From JAALLB01 sp964502215 (GTDB lineage: Bacteria > Pseudomonadota > Alphaproteobacteria > Rhizobiales > Rhizobiaceae): 13,806 nucleotides of DNA. This document shows positions 13,755 through 13,806 of the stretch, piece after piece (within the stretch, counting starts at the first letter, position 1; each line of letters opens with the position of its first letter). The DNA lies in the NCBI GenBank assembly GCA_964502215.1, contig CAZCUN010000070.1:1-13806 (forward strand), given 5' to 3'. The notes beneath the pieces were generated by a model. That model was not told the origin of the DNA and searched no databases. It saw only the letters and a list, made by a program, of their open reading frames with translations. Both the position numbers and the translations under genes were made by a program.

Positions 13755-13806
13755 GGGGCTGTCCCAGATAACTCAAAAATGGGTTATCAATATGGGTATG
13801 AGAAGA
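13755..13806. mobile_element. Terminus of an insertion sequence, cut by the window edge
   Basis: The sequence from 13755 begins with the same 19 bases found in inverse at 31-49, then diverges. An ATG at 13779 opens a frame (MGYQYGYEK) that stays open to the window end and could be the start of a transposase, with the IS reading rightward. The fragment is too short to name a family. If this is the left end and 1-49 is the right end of the same IS, the two copies are in the same orientation. Confidence 0.6.

Noticed and set aside
1..13806. The region as a composite transposon, since matching IS ends flank it
   Set aside because: The interior is mostly core chromosome (divK, pleD, dinB, rpmG, eipB) in an order typical of Hyphomicrobiales, with no cargo-type genes. 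Independent insertions or contig breaks explain the ends better.

Overview
The window looks like an AT-rich alphaproteobacterium of the order Hyphomicrobiales (Rhizobiales). The main reasons are the block DUF924 – dinB – DUF3572 – divK – pleD with rpmG close by, the zinc-ribbon form of DNA polymerase IV, and the presence of EipB (DUF1849), DUF992 and FemAB-like DUF482 proteins, all families I associate with that order. No rRNA, tRNA or CRISPR array was found.

Both edges carry the same 19-bp sequence in inverted orientation (31-49 and 13755-13773), each apparently the terminus of an insertion sequence lying mostly outside the window. The window is therefore probably one stretch of chromosome, or one draft contig, bounded by two copies of one IS. 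Left to right it holds: (1) a small secreted-protein gene broken by a single-base frameshift (88-533); (2) a leftward operon GDPD – FemAB-like – HIT (2993-639); (3) a divergent rightward pair, eipB and an ArsC/Spx-like reductase (3070-4263); (4) an isolated leftward HEPN/AbiU2-like gene with an intact RNase motif (4337-5017); (5) a tightly coupled leftward operon DUF3572 – dinB – DUF924 (7218-5101); (6) the rightward divK – pleD cell-cycle and c-di-GMP signalling operon (7508-9302); (7) a 459-base non-coding gap containing a GC-rich, highly structured RNA with its own terminator (9527-9649); (8) a leftward spermidine-synthase-like methyltransferase and rpmG (10950-9762); (9) three leftward genes, each probably its own unit: a ChrR-type cupin, a DUF992 exported protein and a patatin-like lipoprotein phospholipase.

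Most of the content is conserved housekeeping: envelope integrity (EipB, DUF992, patatin lipoprotein, GDPD), translesion synthesis (DinB), and polarity and cell-cycle control (DivK, PleD). The least explained elements are the predicted small RNA after pleD, which shows a CCUCCUC anti-Shine-Dalgarno sequence in a hairpin loop and has two competing folds, and the solitary HEPN protein, which looks like an accessory toxin or defence gene inserted between core genes. The frameshifted gene at the left edge can be rebuilt to 148 residues by adding one A. I did not find a clear multi-gene system of a new type.
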